Below, in pieces: positions 33,966-47,818 of a stretch of DNA of 64,000 nt (its first letter is position 1; each line of letters begins with the position of its first letter). A program made the position numbers and the translations under genes. The DNA is from Elephas maximus indicus (lineage: Eukaryota; Chordata; Mammalia; Proboscidea; Elephantidae): NCBI RefSeq assembly GCF_024166365.1, contig NC_064823.1, forward strand, positions 11,774,924-11,838,923, given 5' to 3'. Under the pieces are notes generated by a model. The model saw only the letters and a list, made by a program, of their open reading frames with translations, searched no databases and was not told the DNA's origin.

Positions 33966-36100
33966 CTGCTCAAACTAAGGGTCAGATTTCAAAATAATTT
34001 AAACACGACCTTAGACAATTAAGCCACAAAAATAAGTGAAATGTCTTCTGAGTCAATAAGTAAAATACTGGTCACTCAGTTAATACAGGATATTTTTTAT
34101 CAAAATAGACACATCCAGCCTAATGACTTAAAATCTGTGCACAAACGTATGGCTAGTTATTCAATGATCTGATTTCCTCAAACATAATTCAGTTACTTTT
34201 ATGTCAGAGAAAATAGCAGGTTAAAAGCAGAAGTTGTAAGCTCAGAGGGAGTTGAAAATACTGACACCCTAAAAAGTGACAGCTGACCAGAGAGGATGGA
34301 TGGAAAAACACCTCCACACTAAAGCATTTAGAGGCATAGGTAAAAAGGCTCAGGAGGGTTGTTACAAAAGATGGAACTCCCAGTTACATTTGAATTTTAG
34401 ATAAACAACTTTTTTTTTTTTTTTTTGGTATAAGCATGTCCCATACAATATTTGAGAGTCCTGTATTTAATTTGCTAAATCTGGCAGTCCTATCCTCAAG
34501 GTACCCATTTCATAATAGCACAGATAACACTAGTTACCAAGGACGCAAGTAAAAGGCTGCACTTTGTTCTCTAATTATTTTGTAAGATTGTAGTTTTATA
34601 ACTTGTGTACATATTTCTATTAAAAAATTAGAATTAATTTGTCAAAATTCAAAAAGAGGTCAAGAAATAAAACTCAGTTATTTCATATGAATTTATATTT
34701 AATGACAAATTGCCTCATCACCATTTGTGAAGAAAATTTTAACTGTCAGTTAAATTCTTTCTTTTTATCATAAAGAAATTTTAACCTGGCTTATTAGTGA
34801 AATCCTTGCTTTTGTGAGGTTGATGTAACACACTAAATAAAATGTTTTTTCTTTGCAAAATAAACATAATTTTTCATTATTCTAAAACTTAAGCCTATAT
34901 GTATATATACATACATTAGTAGTTTTAGTTATATCTGAGAAACCCATTAAACCACCTCCCTCTCCTTTCAATTTAACATATCAGATAATCAGATATTTTA
35001 AAACTGATAAACAGTGAATCAAATTCAGCTAAAAACATTAAAAAGTGCTAATAAGATATTATGTTCAAATACTCATTTTAGTGATATTCTAATTAGATGT
35101 CAAGATTTAGATCTTTAAATAGTTGTATTACCGTCTATAAATTTAAGCTTCATGTTCAATTATGGTCCATTTTAATTATTGCCAGTATTTAACCATATAA
35201 TAATACAAAAATGATATATTACACATTTGTTATCTATGAAAGTATCACAATAAATCCAGGGCAAAAATCAAATTTTAAATAATCGATTTTAGTTGGAGTT
35301 AAACATTACTGACAAAGTAAATTTATATGTATAATATCTATATCATTATTAAAATACGAAAAATGTACAAACCTACCTTTATATCTCATAATAAATTTCT
35401 TACAAATATAACAGCATTTTGTTACACTACATACTTTAAAAAATGGATTTGAGATAATCCTTAGTTTCCACAAGTCCATAAAATAAAATGCAAAATCACA
35501 CATAACTAAGAAAAAAATCTGAAAATAGCTTATTTTGAAAATAGCTTATTCAATAATTATGATGAATAAAAATACCAAAGACTTAAAATGTATTACATGA
35601 GAGCCCCAGAAACCTAAAGGGAAGTCAGATGACTACTTCCAGCCATAGTTGTCCAATACTTTGATCAACAACATCCTGCCCATAATCATGTATCCATAAT
35701 GGGATTCCCTTTTATGTTCATCTTTCAAGTCGCCTTGCGTATGCTTGATGTTTACATATATGTTTTTAAATGATATGTGACAGAAAATTTTAAAAAAAGT
35801 GAATGAAATTAGCACTTGGTGATGATGGCACATTAGTTAAGGAGTTATGAAAGAGAAAAGGGTGGATCAGAAAAAAGAATGCAAGAACTAGTACTGTTAA
35901 GGCCAGAAAAAAAATAAGAAAACCATGGAAAGTTGAAGAAGATGAAATCCGGGCCAGGGGAGTTGTATTTTAGGTCTGGAAATAGGTTTGGTTTTTGGCA
36001 TTCAGAGCCTGTAGGAATTATATTAATTTATCTAAGTCAAGGTAGATGCCTAGACAACGAAAGCAAAGCAATGCTACTGGTTTCCTTGGTTTCGGGATGT
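33966..36100. other. Intronic sequence; includes an old repeat at 34370-34490
   Basis: The stretch at 34370-34490 (AGATAAACAAC, T run, GGTATAAGCATGTCCCATAC, CTAAATCTGGCAG) resembles a widespread mammalian interspersed repeat whose name I am not sure of. The rest is AT-rich and unassigned. Confidence 0.4.
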
Positions 36101-36600
36101 GTCATTTATTGATTCATTGACGTAGTCTATGAGAACATGTAATATCTACTTTGCCCCAGAAACAGTTCTGGGGCATGGGCTCTAAAAAGAATACACATGG
36201 ATTCTGCTCGAAAGTATCTCACAGCCCAACGAACAAAACAGCATGCAAACAATTGTTTTACAAAAGATTTCTGCAATAGCAATCATGTATAAGAAACTAC
36301 AAGAAGTTACAGGGAAAAGTCTAAATAATTCTGTCCGGTAAGGCTTCTCATTAAAGGTAAAGAGAGATGAATCTTGACTGATGAGTGGGAGATGGCCATG
36401 CAGATGGAACAGGGGGTGGTTTGGTAGATGAGAGAGCATTCCAGAGGAAGAAAAAAATGTGCAAAGTTACAAAAGGGCCTGAGAAAACATGGTGTATCAA
36501 GAAACTGACAGAAGCATTGAATGATACGAAGTAAAAAATGTCAGCAGGGATTAAATATAAGGGACTTTGAGATGTAAATGTAATTGTGGTGGCAACAGAC
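36101..36600 (+). repeat. Ancient mammalian repeat, family not assigned
   Basis: A TTTATTGATTCATTGACG start, AGAGCATTCCAGAGGAAG and GCAAAGTTACAAAAGGGCCT match, in order, an old repeat found across placental mammals. I cannot name the family with certainty. Confidence 0.45.
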
Positions 36601-36701
36601 AGCCTGAAAAATATGAATGAGGAGAATATTAGAGTCTTAGAGAAATCATCTAACTAATTGACACTAGAATCATAGAGCAATTATCTAATTAATAGACACT
36701 G

Positions 36702-36855
36702 TTGTTGTATGCTGTTGAGTCAATGCCGACTCATAGTGACCCTACAGGACAGACTAGAACTGTCCCACATGGTTTCCAAGGAGTGGCTGGTGGATTTGAA
36801 CTGCCAACTTTTGGTTAGCAGCCTGAGCTCTTAACCACGTCGCTACCAAGGCTCC
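36702..36855 (-). mobile_element. AfroSINE (short form)
   Basis: It is antisense, from TTGTTGTATGCTGTTGAGTC to GCTACCAAGGCTCC. The 5' end carries the GTTGTTGT extension typical of RTE tails, longer than in most copies here. Confidence 0.92.
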
Positions 36856-38189
36856 AGTGGAAAAACAGATTTTTGATTTTGGCGAACTAGGCAGGACGGG
36901 TTGAGTTTGGGGAATGCAAAAGAAAACCTAAGTGTGTGTTTTTTCAGAGAGTTCAGTGGAGAAAACCCTGGGTTTAAAGTTTACATTATCAGGGAATAGT
37001 TTGCATTCCCTCCCTGCAGATTTTCAAAACTTAACAAAATGTTTTGCAGTCAGAAAGTCTGCCTGGGTGTTTTGCGACTGATACCTTCAATATAATTGTA
37101 GAAGGAAAAAAGTGATGAAATGATTTGCTCAAAGAAGTGACTCTGTTCCTCTATCTCAAGCCTCGGGTAGTCTCAGCATCAATAAAAGCTAGAAACCTGC
37201 GGAAGTAAACCAGACATTTTTTTCCACAAATTTTAATGAAGAAAAAATAAGACAGATAATGATCATAGGCTAATACTAAATTCACTTTAGGACAAGGAGA
37301 CTCAATTTTTTTCTTTTTATAAAAGATTGCTTCTGGGGTTATTCTTTCCTAGAGAGGCACTTATGAGTAAATTTCACCCTTGAATGATCTGGTGTGCAAC
37401 TCACAGAACTACTGAAGGCACACAGGCAATTTTTTACGTCATTTAAAATAACATATTTAATATAACCTATTTTAAGTGTTCACAGGTCCCGTACATTGGT
37501 CAAGTCTCTTCTATCCAAAAATAACTCCATTCATAGCTCATTTACTAGTATTTTTTAGTTGTGATCTTTCCTCTTGTCTACTTTTCATTTCCAAAACAAA
37601 ATCTTAAACAATTTTAAACAGAAAACTATGCTTGTTTTTCTCACTGGCTCGCTGCACAGTAAAACATGTATCATACGTAATTTGATATCTTACCTTTTCA
37701 TTTTACTAAAATGCAGTTTCTGGGGTGTTCCTAATCGCTTATCAGTTTTTCAATCAAAACTGATGCTCTCCCTGTCCATAAACTTAAAGAAAAAATTATT
37801 ATCATTGGGGATGCACCCTTCTGTGAGTTGTCCAGTCTCAAGACTTGAGAACTGTTTTTAATAACTACTTTCTTTACTTTTTATTCTTACATTTACCTTC
37901 CTAATCATATGAATTTTTTTTTTCCAAATTTTCTTCATTTAAAAAAACCTTAGTGATCCCTTAATTTTTATTCTCAACCACTAGTATTTTTGTTCAGGTC
38001 ATTATTGCCACAAAGCTTGACCACTACAGTAAGACTCTGCCAGTAAAACAAAAACACAACATGCGATGAATCCTTACTGACTTTCTTCTTAAATTGTGTC
38101 CAGTTTCTTAAGTCTGGGATTCAAACAGTGAATTGGTTATAAACTCCCGCTATAGTATCAGGTGTAGTCCCAAGTAAAAAGCATGGATC
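36856..38189. other. Intronic sequence, no identified element
   Basis: No gene or named repeat is visible. The open frame at 37574-37861 (plus) has no family resemblance and no splice-site context, and is most likely chance. Confidence 0.4.
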
Positions 38190-38346
38190 TCTCTAACTAA
38201 CCAAGAGACTATGGCCAAGTTACTAGGCATCTCTTTTTCTCAGTTTCATCATCTATAAAATGGGAATAGTAAGACTATCTCCCTCATTTTGTTATTGTAA
38301 TGATTAAATGGATTAATATCTGAAAAATGTTTGGAATAGAGCCTAG
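38190..38346 (+). repeat. MIR element
   Basis: GCCAAGTTACTAGGCATCTC, then TCAGTTTCATCATCTATAAA, then ATGATTAAATGGATTAATAT and a GAGCCTAGC end give the core and 3' order of a MIR SINE. Confidence 0.85.
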
Positions 38347-38541
38347 CTCAAAATCAAACCAGTTGCCTTCAAGTCAGTTCCAACTAATGGCGACTCCATA
38401 TGTACACAGTAGAACTGTGCCCCATAGGGTTTTCAAGGCTGTGACCCTTCGGAAACAGATCACCAGGCCGTTTGGGTTCAAACAGTCAAATTTTCAGCTA
38501 GTAGTCAAGTGCTTAGCAGTTGGCACTACCCAGGGATTTCA
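38347..38541 (-). mobile_element. AfroSINE (long form)
   Basis: It is antisense, directly abutting the MIR end. It contains TTTCAAGGCTGTGACCCTTC and GAAACAGATCACCAGGCCG (long-form block) before the head remnant ACTACCCAGGGATTTC. Confidence 0.9.
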
Positions 38542-39494
38542 GGATTCATAGTAAGTTCTCAATAATTCGTAGCTACAATTACTCTGGGTATTGTTATTCA
38601 AAACATAACTTTCAAACGTTAACATACAGTACCCTCTTGTATGTATCTTATATATTTAGCAACCCAAAATATTCATATCTCCATGTCAGTTACCTGCTTC
38701 TGTAATTCTATACTTCTGGTCATGCTATGCCCTGCTCCTAGAATGCCTTTTGCCTCTACCAGTTAAATTCATACAGTTCGTACTAGACTATTGACCCCAA
38801 AGTACAGCTCTATGAATCCTTCCTTGATTACTGAAAGGGATCTTTGACAAAGATAGCCAGAGACATTTTATTCTAATAACATTAGTATCTTCTTGTCTGT
38901 TAATAAGATGCAAAACTAAAACAACATAGAATCATTGAAAACCAGTGCATTTGAGTTCTTAATTGCAGTTGACTATGACAATTTCACAAGCATAATATTA
39001 AATGAAAAAAAAGAATTAAACCTTTTAAAAACCTTATTCCTTTCATTGTTGGGAAAGAGCATTATTTAATGCCTGAAGCTTCAACATTTTATGAAAAATT
39101 TTTGGTCTTCATATGAGACATAAATCTAAAAAGACTTGCAAATATATGGTTTTTAAATACAATTAGGTACTAGGACTTAGTTGTTAGGTCTCTTCTTACT
39201 CAGGTGAAATAGTGATATATATGTAAAACTGATGTAGAAGGCAGAAGATAGAAAACACACAGTCATAAAAACATGAGAACTACATGGAGAGCTCAATAAA
39301 TAAACCATTAACAGAAAATAATACGTGTTTGATTTCTTAGGCATTTCTCAAATAGCCTTGTGACACCATTTTCTGGCTCTAAATTTGAAAGACAAAGGTA
39401 CAAAAATGTAAATATGAGGCTGACTGAGAGAGGTTTATCAGATAACAGGATTTTCGTGAAGAAAAAAGGCAAGAGAATCTTTGGGTCTGGAGCA
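38542..39494. other. Intronic sequence, no identified element
   Basis: Nothing recognisable was seen. Confidence 0.35.
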
Positions 39495-39690
39495 TCCGCA
39501 CTAAGACAGACTAGGCAAAAAGACCTGGCCATCTACTACCAAAAATCAGCCAGAGAAAACCCTATGGATCATGACTGTCCGACTGGCAACAAATCATGGG
39601 GATGGGGAAGGACTGAGCAGCACTTCATTCGCTTGTACATGGAGTCACCATGAGTTGGCTGGACTCTGGGGCAGCTAACAACAGGTGTTT
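39495..39690 (+). mobile_element. RTE 3' fragment (possibly a SINE composite)
   Basis: CTAAGACAGACTAGGCAAAA, ACCCTATGGATCATGACTGT, TCATGGGGATGGGGAAGGAC and the end GGAGTCACCATGAGTTGGCT correspond to the RTE 3' region (compare the reverse complement of 16371-16470). The end AGCTAACAACAG is an A-rich tail. Confidence 0.65.
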
Positions 39691-39779
39691 AAACATTGTT
39701 GTATGGCGGACAGAGATATCTTTGAAACATCTTACAGTTTTTCACACCAACAAACTGCAGTAACTTTGTGTGATGATTT

Positions 39780-39990
39780 TAGGGCATCTGTGTCTTAAGC
39801 ACTTGGCTGCTAACCGAAAGGTCAGCAGTTCAAACCCACCAGCCAGTCCTCGGGATAAAGATGTGGCAGTCTGTTCCCATAAAAATTTACAGCCTTGGAA
39901 ACCCTATGGGGGCAGTTCTACTCCGTCCTACAGGGTCTCTATGAGTTGGAATAGAGTCTATGACAATGGGTTGGTTTTGGTTTTGGTGTC
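39780..39990 (+). mobile_element. AfroSINE (long form)
   Basis: CTTGGCTGCTAACCGAAAGG, the B-box-like AGTTCAAACCC, the inserted block ATAAAGATGTGGCAGTCTGT, and the terminal ACAATGGGTTGGTTTTGG are all present. Confidence 0.92.
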
Positions 39991-40394
39991 TTTTACATGG
40001 TGATTATCTCTTGAAGTAAACATATCCTGTTTAAGCCCAGAATTGTCTAAATAAGTCACTTTGTACATGGCCATCGGTTTTTATCACTTTTTAAGTTTTT
40101 GAACTGAAAAAGTATTTTATGTCTTTTTCTATAACCTTCAAAGATAAGATGCTGCTTCTCAGACTAAAATATAAAATCTGTTTCAAAAAAGAGTATCATT
40201 TGTAAGATTACTTTTGCTCTTTGCTGCACGTATCAAGTGACTTCTTCACTCACTGTAAATACACAAATTAAGTAAAATACTGAGAATATGAAAATTTAGA
40301 AGTTATAATCATGCTTTTGTGACTATTTAAGCTTGGAATTTTAATTTTGTCCATACTCAGGCTGATGTCTCTGTTCCAATTTTAACTGAACATA
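39991..40394. other. Intronic sequence, no identified element
   Basis: Nothing recognisable was seen. Confidence 0.3.
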
Positions 40395-40605
40395 CAGTTG
40401 CTCTGAACACTTAATGAGGGCATCTTTGGGCCAGGCGTGTACTGCTTTAAATATATTAAATAATTTAATATCCAAAATGAGCTTTTGCAGATCTGTGTCA
40501 TAGATGAGAAGAAAAGAGTTACAGATGGGTTAAAGAAATTGTAGAAGTCACAGCTAGTAACTGGCTGGATCGGTATTTGAGCCACAGACTGGCCCCATCT
40601 TGGAG
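40395..40605 (-). repeat. MIR element
   Basis: GGGCCAGGCGTGTACTGCTT, then a degenerate core with ATAGATGAGAAGAAAAGAG, then GTCACAGCTAGTAACTGGCT match the antisense order of a MIR-family SINE. Confidence 0.75.
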
Positions 40606-41506
40606 CTTTTAACTGCAGCAAATCACTGCTCTGGTATGAGGACCACTCTGCTAAGTGCGTACAAGGTCACGAGAGTGAAGAAAGGAAATGCATCCTTTCA
40701 GAACAAAATCAGAAAATGCTATCTTATGAAATTGAAAGTGCCAAGCTACGAAAATGACAAAATGAATAAAATGAATAATACTTAGAAAACCCTTCTCTGA
40801 AATATTAAGACCACAGTATTCTTTGAGCATTCACTGAAGAGACTACAGACCAACCAGGTGAGCAAGTTGTGTCTCATGAACACTGTAAGGAGGTTGAAAA
40901 CTTTCCACTAGCACTGTAACACACCCAAGGTTGGTTTATTCCGGTTTTAAAATTATCTGAATGGAGGGCTAGTGGTATGCATGGAGGTGTGGGAAAAAAA
41001 TGTCAGTAATTAAAACAGATGCTGCTGAGATGACCTGATCTGATTATTTCGATCTGTGAAGTAGAGACGGTATCCCTATACAGAACGAGGATTAGGCTCT
41101 GTGTGATCACCAGGAATCAGTCTAATTTCCTTTACGTTCTCATTCAGAATTCTGATAGCATTTGTATTTTTCCAATGGACAGTTCTCAAAAGCAGTTAAG
41201 TTTATGTGTATTTTAAATTAAGATACTGACCTTCTGATATGCACACCAGCCTGTGATAAGTTCATGAGCCATAACCACATTCCCATACCCCAGACCTTGA
41301 GGACATTCATAACATCTAGTTCTAAAGAAAACTGAAGACCACTGTGCCTGGAATAATAGGTGTTCAACAGTAAGTTTTCTTAAATGTAGGTCACACTGTT
41401 TTCTCAGCTATTTGAGAGTACCTGCCTCAAACAGCTGATTAAAAACATTTTAACAATATTCAAGTGTCATGTTGCTATTCACAATAAATAGTAGTACTAA
41501 AAATAA
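40606..41506. other. Intronic sequence, no identified element
   Basis: Weak MIR-like words occur near 41340-41370. Nothing definite is visible. Confidence 0.35.
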
Positions 41507-41676
41507 TGGAGCCCTGGTAGCGCAGTGGTTAAGAGCTTCGCTGATAACCAAAATATTGGCAGTTCAAATCTATCAGACACTCCTTGGACACCCTACTGGG
41601 CAATTCTACCCTGTCCTACAGGATCACTATGAGTCAGAATTGATGCAACGGCAACGGGGTTTTTTTGGTTTTATTG
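41507..41676 (+). mobile_element. AfroSINE (short form)
   Basis: GGAGCCCTGGTAGCGCAGTG through GATGCAACGGCAACGGGGTT with a T/G tail. Confidence 0.93.
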
Positions 41677-43079
41677 ATATCTCTCTGAAATTAAAGAAAG
41701 CCTGGTAAATGTGAAAACTTTGGAAGATTAAAAAAAGGCCATAGCCTTAAAATTAACTTCAAAGCAATATTACATGCCCATTGTAAATGATTTTAAAGCT
41801 TTTTATTTAAAGGAAAGAATCTTCCATCATACTAGATATATTAGCATACTTTCTATAAGCATCGTGAAACTATAATTTCTACAAAGAATTCCTACAAAGC
41901 TTTAGCAGTTTAAATTATCGAAGATTATGTTTCTAGGTCACAAGCTTAATTTTAAGTGTTGGAGATAAAAATTAAATTATTAAATGTCAAGTATTTCCTA
42001 AAACTAATTCCAATATAAGCCTGAATTTAAAAAATACGTATATCTTTAACAGCAATTTCAGTAAGAGTCTATTACCTTGTTATATAATTTGAGAAATTAT
42101 CATCTTTGTACCACTACATAATTTTAAAAATACAGGTTTCCTTAGTTCTTAGCTTAATTCAAGTTCAAGAAAATTAGAATCCAGTCCAATCTGTATACAA
42201 AAGGAATTTCCACATTTTCTATTGCCTATTTAAAAGTAAATATATTTTTATAATAATAAAATATTCATGTATCTGACACAAAAATGTTTACTAGGTCTGA
42301 GATTCCATTATCTTTGACTCGTAAAAATAACTGTTCCTTTATAACATTCCTGAATATTTAGGAAATTGGTGCCTTTATTATGTCTTATATCACCTATTCA
42401 TGCCTATAAAATGGGCACTCAATAGGTAGCTACTACTGTTATTTTTAATTTTAACCCTAATATTTAGCTAAAGAATTCACCATTTGATTATTCTCCTTTT
42501 CATTTTGTTTTTCTTATAGGTATGATTAACTCACACTTCCGTATTACCAAGCCAGTGCTGCATTTTATTCTGCTCTCTAGATTATCAACCAATAATGTAA
42601 TGAGCATATATGGCCTGCTTGCTCTATCTCCAAAATAAGTATGAAAGCACATATTACTACTACAGTTAAGAATACCAGACAAGTTGTCCCTGAATCATTA
42701 ATAAGGTCTTTCATTTTTATTTAATTCCAGGCCATTTCACAGTTAACTGCCACCAAAGATTTTCCTCAAAATTCAGCAGGAGATAGTGTGATGTCAGAAG
42801 TGGAAAATTCTTAGTGTAAGAGAAGTAAGCCTTCTCGGTTAAGGGAAAACTCAATATTTGACAAAGATCTTTTAAATCTATAGTCATCTTTCTCCTTTGA
42901 GACTCTTCCCTTTCACCCCGTTGCCAGGACCAGGTTTGAAAAGCATTTTTGGGAAATAACATCACAGGGCTAGAAAGTCTTATTCCACCAAGTCACAGAT
43001 GACATGCATATGTTTAGTTTGTAAGGCTTGCAAGGTAAAATGTTTCCACGTCCCTCAGGAGCAAATGCCAGGACCAGGA
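41677..43079. other. Intronic sequence, no identified element
   Basis: AT-rich; the open frame at 42717-42965 (minus) shows no recognisable family and is probably chance. Confidence 0.35.
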
Positions 43080-43335
43080 TATTTCCTATAATTTGTAATT
43101 TAAATCTTTCCAGATGGAACATAGATCCATTTCCTCTTTTCAGCTCTCAATAGAGGCAGATTAACTGATCCCTATCTTATCTGTATAACATTCGTTTAAA
43201 TACTTAACATCTATTATGTCACCTTTCCCTTTCTGAATTCACAGACTCTCAATCCTTTAAACTCTCTTCAGCTAAACTGTTTTTCAAAATATTAATCTCT
43301 TTACTATATTCAGAGTCCCCTCGAAGTATTAAAGT
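43080..43335. repeat. CR1/L3-like ancient LINE relic
   Basis: The stretch from ATCTTTCCAGATGGAACATA through TATTATGTCACCTTTCCCTT to CTCTTCAGCTAAACTG resembles, in order, the terminal region of CR1/L3 elements. It is highly diverged. Confidence 0.45.
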
Positions 43336-45377
43336 CTATAATTTGCCGTAATTGTCTAATAAAGGCTCAGAGAAACGTGAAGTACCAACATCTCAATTTT
43401 TTTACTGGTATTTGGGTTAACATATTTGAAAGTTTGTTTCCATAAAAACATCAGTACGATAACATAAGATTATGCTTCAATCAGTAATAAAAGTGTAAAT
43501 ACAAACGTTGAGCATTTTTGAAGGACTAGACACGAAAAGAACTCCAAAGATAGTGAAAGAAATCATACCCAAGGAGAACACATACCAACTAAGTTGTCTA
43601 TTTAGCTTACACACCAATGAACATCAAGCTCTGTGGATAGCTCTCCCTACATTATCATTGAAAATAACTGGCTACTAAATTTTAGTGGAACTCAAACTTG
43701 ATGCATTACATCATTTATTAAAAATATAAAAAGGTTAAAACCTATCTTTGGTTAAAAGCCAGGGGCAACCCTTGGGCTAGTAGTGACTATAGGAGACAAA
43801 ATTCTGCATTCTTGGAAAATCAGTAAAGTTTTGGCTACTGGACACAGTACCTACTAATGTTTGGGCTACTGATTACACTGGTGTGCTCATTTTATTAAAA
43901 TTTTTGAGCTATACCTTATGATTTTTGTACTTTTCTATGTATATTATTCTTGAGTAAACAGTTTTAAAATGAAAATACTTAATAGACACCCCAACCAATT
44001 GCTATCTATGAGCCTCATTTCAATCATGAATCACAACAAATTAATTGTAAATAGAGATAATATTTATGAGAAAATTGTGGAAATATGAACAATAGTTGAC
44101 AGTAGTAAGGAAATTTATGGGTTTTTTTTTTTCCTTTTCTTTTTTTAAGGTGAAATACTACTCTTGTGTTAAAAGTAAACTTTATTAAACACTAGCTGAA
44201 ATATTACTGGATGAAACAACAGAATCTCTGGATTTTTTTTTTTTTTTTAAATCTGAATAAAGGGTTTGGATGTTAGGGTTTGGATGAAACAAATTTAGCC
44301 AAGTTTTTATAATTGTTTAAATCGAGTGATGGAAAACCTAAGTAGTTAACTATTCTACTTTTGTATATGCTTGAAATTTTCCATCCTAAATTTTTTTTTA
44401 ACATAATTCTGTAGAACTCTATAAACTCAGTATAATATTGCTTTTTATTAAAATTGTTCTTATGGGAAAAAATACTTTGATAAATTAAGGATGGAAATAT
44501 AGGTAGGTATTGTTGATATGGCCTCTAGTGTAATCATCTGATGTGTGATTCTCTAAAAATAAATCTCAAATCAGCACTATTAGTGAATAGCAAAGGGTTT
44601 AGTTCTGACATCAGTTTTATTAATGGGAAAAAAAAGAACAAGAACTTTATCCTAATTTCACAGGTCAGACTCTAGGTTTCTTATATTTTTGAGGTATACT
44701 AATATATGGCAACTGTCAAACCACCACACTAACTCTAAAATCTATGTACTTATTTCTAGCACCATTTCAATTAAAGCTACATGTGAAACATTTTATCTTA
44801 CATAAACCATTACAGGATTTTTCATTTTCTGTCATCAAGAAAAAATTACTAGATCCTCTTGGTCGACTGTTGCCACTGTTCACTTAGAATCTTCTGAGGA
44901 CTGCTTACATGTATTCTACTTTTAAGTGACAAAAGGCCGTATCAATTTACTTATACATGAGATAAGAGGGGACCCCCCCCATATTTCCTTCGGGTGATTC
45001 AAAACTGAATCCAGAAAAGTGCATTTGATACCAATTTTACTTATGTACTATATCTACACTTACGTCTTTTTTTTATTTAAGACACTTATGTCTGAAAAAA
45101 TTTTGACAAGAAACATTTAAAAATATACTTTGTATGCAAGAAAGTATTAACTCTCAATTTTCAGCCCAAATAGTTACTGGCACATACATGAGCCTCAGAA
45201 CATTTGATCATCTAGTATGTGTAAGTAAATATCCAACACAGGTAATGTTGGCATCTAGTGCAAGATTCTGCCTAATGTCAACATGAAAAGGAGGAAAAAA
45301 GTCTTAGTAATTGCAATATTTTCCAAGCAGTAAAATAATGTCTTCCCAATAAATACATAACACTGGTAGCTGACACC
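43336..45377. other. Intronic sequence with homopolymer runs
   Basis: T runs lie at 44119-44134 and 44233-44248 and a C run at 44974-44981. No gene or named element is visible. Confidence 0.4.
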
Positions 45378-45532
45378 GGGAGCCCTGGCAGCACAATGGT
45401 TAAGAGCTATGGCTGCTAACCCAAAGATTGGCAGTTCAAATCCATCAGCCACTCCTTGGAAACCCTGTAGGGCAGTTCTACTCTGTCCTATAGGATTTCT
45501 ATGAGATAGAATCGACTCACCAGTAATGAATT
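45378..45532 (+). mobile_element. AfroSINE, first of a plus-strand cluster
   Basis: GGGAGCCCTGGCAGCACAAT, AGTTCAAATCCATCAGCC and TAGAATCGACTCACCAGTAA mark head, B box and tail. Confidence 0.94.
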
Positions 45533-45965
45533 TTATTCTTTATCTAACACTCTCTTTACTGCCATGGTTACTTTTGCTACATTTATATATTCTGAATAGG
45601 TTCTAAGAAAAAATTACAACCAGTACCTTAAAAAGTAAAATTAAAAAAAAAAAAAACAAACACCAAATTTGATTGTATCACTTATCTGGCTCTAAGCAAG
45701 CACCATACTGTCATGTTCTGATCATGAAGCAGCCATTAGTTAAATAAATTTACTCTTGTATTTAACACAATCTCAGCCTATTCTTTCTCTGGTAATTGAT
45801 GGATATAAGCTACTTAAAAGTATAATGCCTCTATAATGGATGTGCATGTGTACAAGTATATCCACACAACTGCATCCTGAAACAGGAACATAGAAGATGT
45901 ATTTATTATCACTCGCTGAACTCAACAACTTAAAAAAGATATCATTGATAATTCAGATTAACAGT
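45533..45965. other. Spacer within the SINE cluster
   Basis: An A run lies at 45643-45657. Nothing else is recognised. Confidence 0.35.
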
Positions 45966-46127
45966 GGAGCCCTAGTGGTACAGTAGTTAAGAGGTCAGGC
46001 TGCTAATCAAAAGGTCCACAGTTCAAATCTACCAGCAACTCCTTGGAAATCTTATGGGGCAGTTCTACTCTGTCTTATAGGCTTGTTATGAGTAGGAATT
46101 GACTTGACAGCAATGGGTTTAGTTTTG
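45966..46127 (+). mobile_element. AfroSINE (short form)
   Basis: GTGGAGCCCTAGTGGTACAG to GACTTGACAGCAATGGGTTT. It lies 25 bp from the next copy in the same orientation. Confidence 0.94.
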
Positions 46128-46152
46128 TTTTTTTTACACGTATATAGAAACC

Positions 46153-46310
46153 TTGGAGCGCTGGCGGTGCAATGGTTAAGAGTTACGGTTGCTAATCAAA
46201 AGGTTGGCAGTTTGAATCCACCAGCCACTTGGAAACCCTCTGGGGCAGTTCTATTCTGTCCTATAGGGTCACTGTGAGTCAGAATCGACTTGATGTCATG
46301 GGTTTGGTTG
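46153..46310 (+). mobile_element. AfroSINE (short form), in tandem with previous copy
   Basis: CTTGGAGCGCTGGCGGTGCA to TGATGTCATGGGTTTGGTTG. A six-base loss in the CCACTCCTTGG segment separates it from its neighbour, so the pair is two insertions rather than one duplication. Confidence 0.94.
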
Positions 46311-47818
46311 GATTTAGTGTAAATACAAACTTTATCCAATAAAGTTCAAATATGATCTCTTCAATCCATATAGTTAAAAGAAATGTATATCTAGGAAAAG
46401 AATACAGGTAAGTAAGTGCCTTGTTATTTACTATATTTGTATACATATGAGGCCATATCATGCATCAGTTAAGAGAATCAGAAGTGAAATTCACACCAAT
46501 AAATCATAACTTAAAAATATTATTTGCAACATTCTAGCTTCCAATTTGCTATTGTACATGTTCCTTTGGTTCATAATTACATTTTGGGGTTTCGTATGTT
46601 CAAATCTCCTGTTCTTCTCACCTAAAAATAGATCAAGCTTTTCAGTGATTAGAGAGTCTTAGAAGACCTCAATATAAAACTGCAAGGATTTTGTTAAACT
46701 TTGAGAAACATTAAATTGAATAACATTATGTTGAGTTTTACCTTCATTCGGCAGTATTATTTAATTTTGAACAATGAATCTCACACCCTGAAATAGTTTC
46801 CAAGATACATTACCTAAATGATGCTATCTAATTCCTATTTTTTTTTTAATTCCTATTAAAAGGATTTCAGAAGACACACACTCGCCCAAAAAAAGTCTGG
46901 CGCATTGTGTATTAAATATTGTTTAATGATATTAAAATGCAATCGAATTTGTATATTCTAGACTTATTTACAATACCTTCATAAATTAATGCATTTAAAT
47001 TTTGACCTATGTAATCTTCAGTATGTTGAGGCAGAAAAAAAAAATTCCAAGTAGACAATCCTTTGCACTGAATAATTCTATTTACATTTTAAGTGGTAAT
47101 CTTCTTTTGTTAAGCTCTTATGATGGACAAAGTGCTTATATGGGTTTACTTCCAATGTACAAAACAAGAAAGATGATGAAAACGATCTGTAATACAAAAT
47201 GAAGTTTATAAAGAATATTAATATGCTAAATTCAAACTCAAAGTATGCATTAAATAAATTGCTTTGAATAATAGACTAACAAACTAGAGCATTGTGAAAT
47301 ATTTAATAAACATATAAATAAATTTTATCAATAAAATCTTCTTTAAAAAACTAAATGTATAACTTTGTATTTAATCAAGTATCTGTGAACTCACAGATGT
47401 AATTAAGAGCGTGCAAGTAAATAGGTCCTGCATGAGAATTACATAAGAAAAACAAGTGACTGCACCAGAGGGAAATATGTGCCTACAGCTTTATAAAAAA
47501 GTGCAAGATGAGTGCTAATGTAGGAGGGGCCGAGTAAATATGTAGATCTTACAGACAAGGTAAGAAAAGGGAGTAATTAAAATTCTAAGAGAGTTAAGAA
47601 ATAGAAAACAAATTTAGCTCTTCTGGAGAATATGAAATAAGTTCCTAGGACCAAATAAAAGAAATTTAAAATCCCAAAGTATTGAAAAACCCAATCATTT
47701 TTTACAAAACGCTCTGGTTAGGTGCATTTCCATCTTTTGAAAGAGTTCAAATCTACTTCTCATAAAAAGGTGCAGGTGCAAGCTACAGGGAATTAAACTA
47801 GTTTAAAGCATAAAAAAG
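46311..47818. other. Intronic sequence, no identified element
   Basis: AT-rich DNA between SINEs. Nothing else is recognised. Confidence 0.35.

Noticed and set aside
37574..37861. A 95-codon plus-strand frame as a small gene
   Set aside because: No family resemblance, no promoter or splice context, and codon content typical of AT-rich noncoding DNA.
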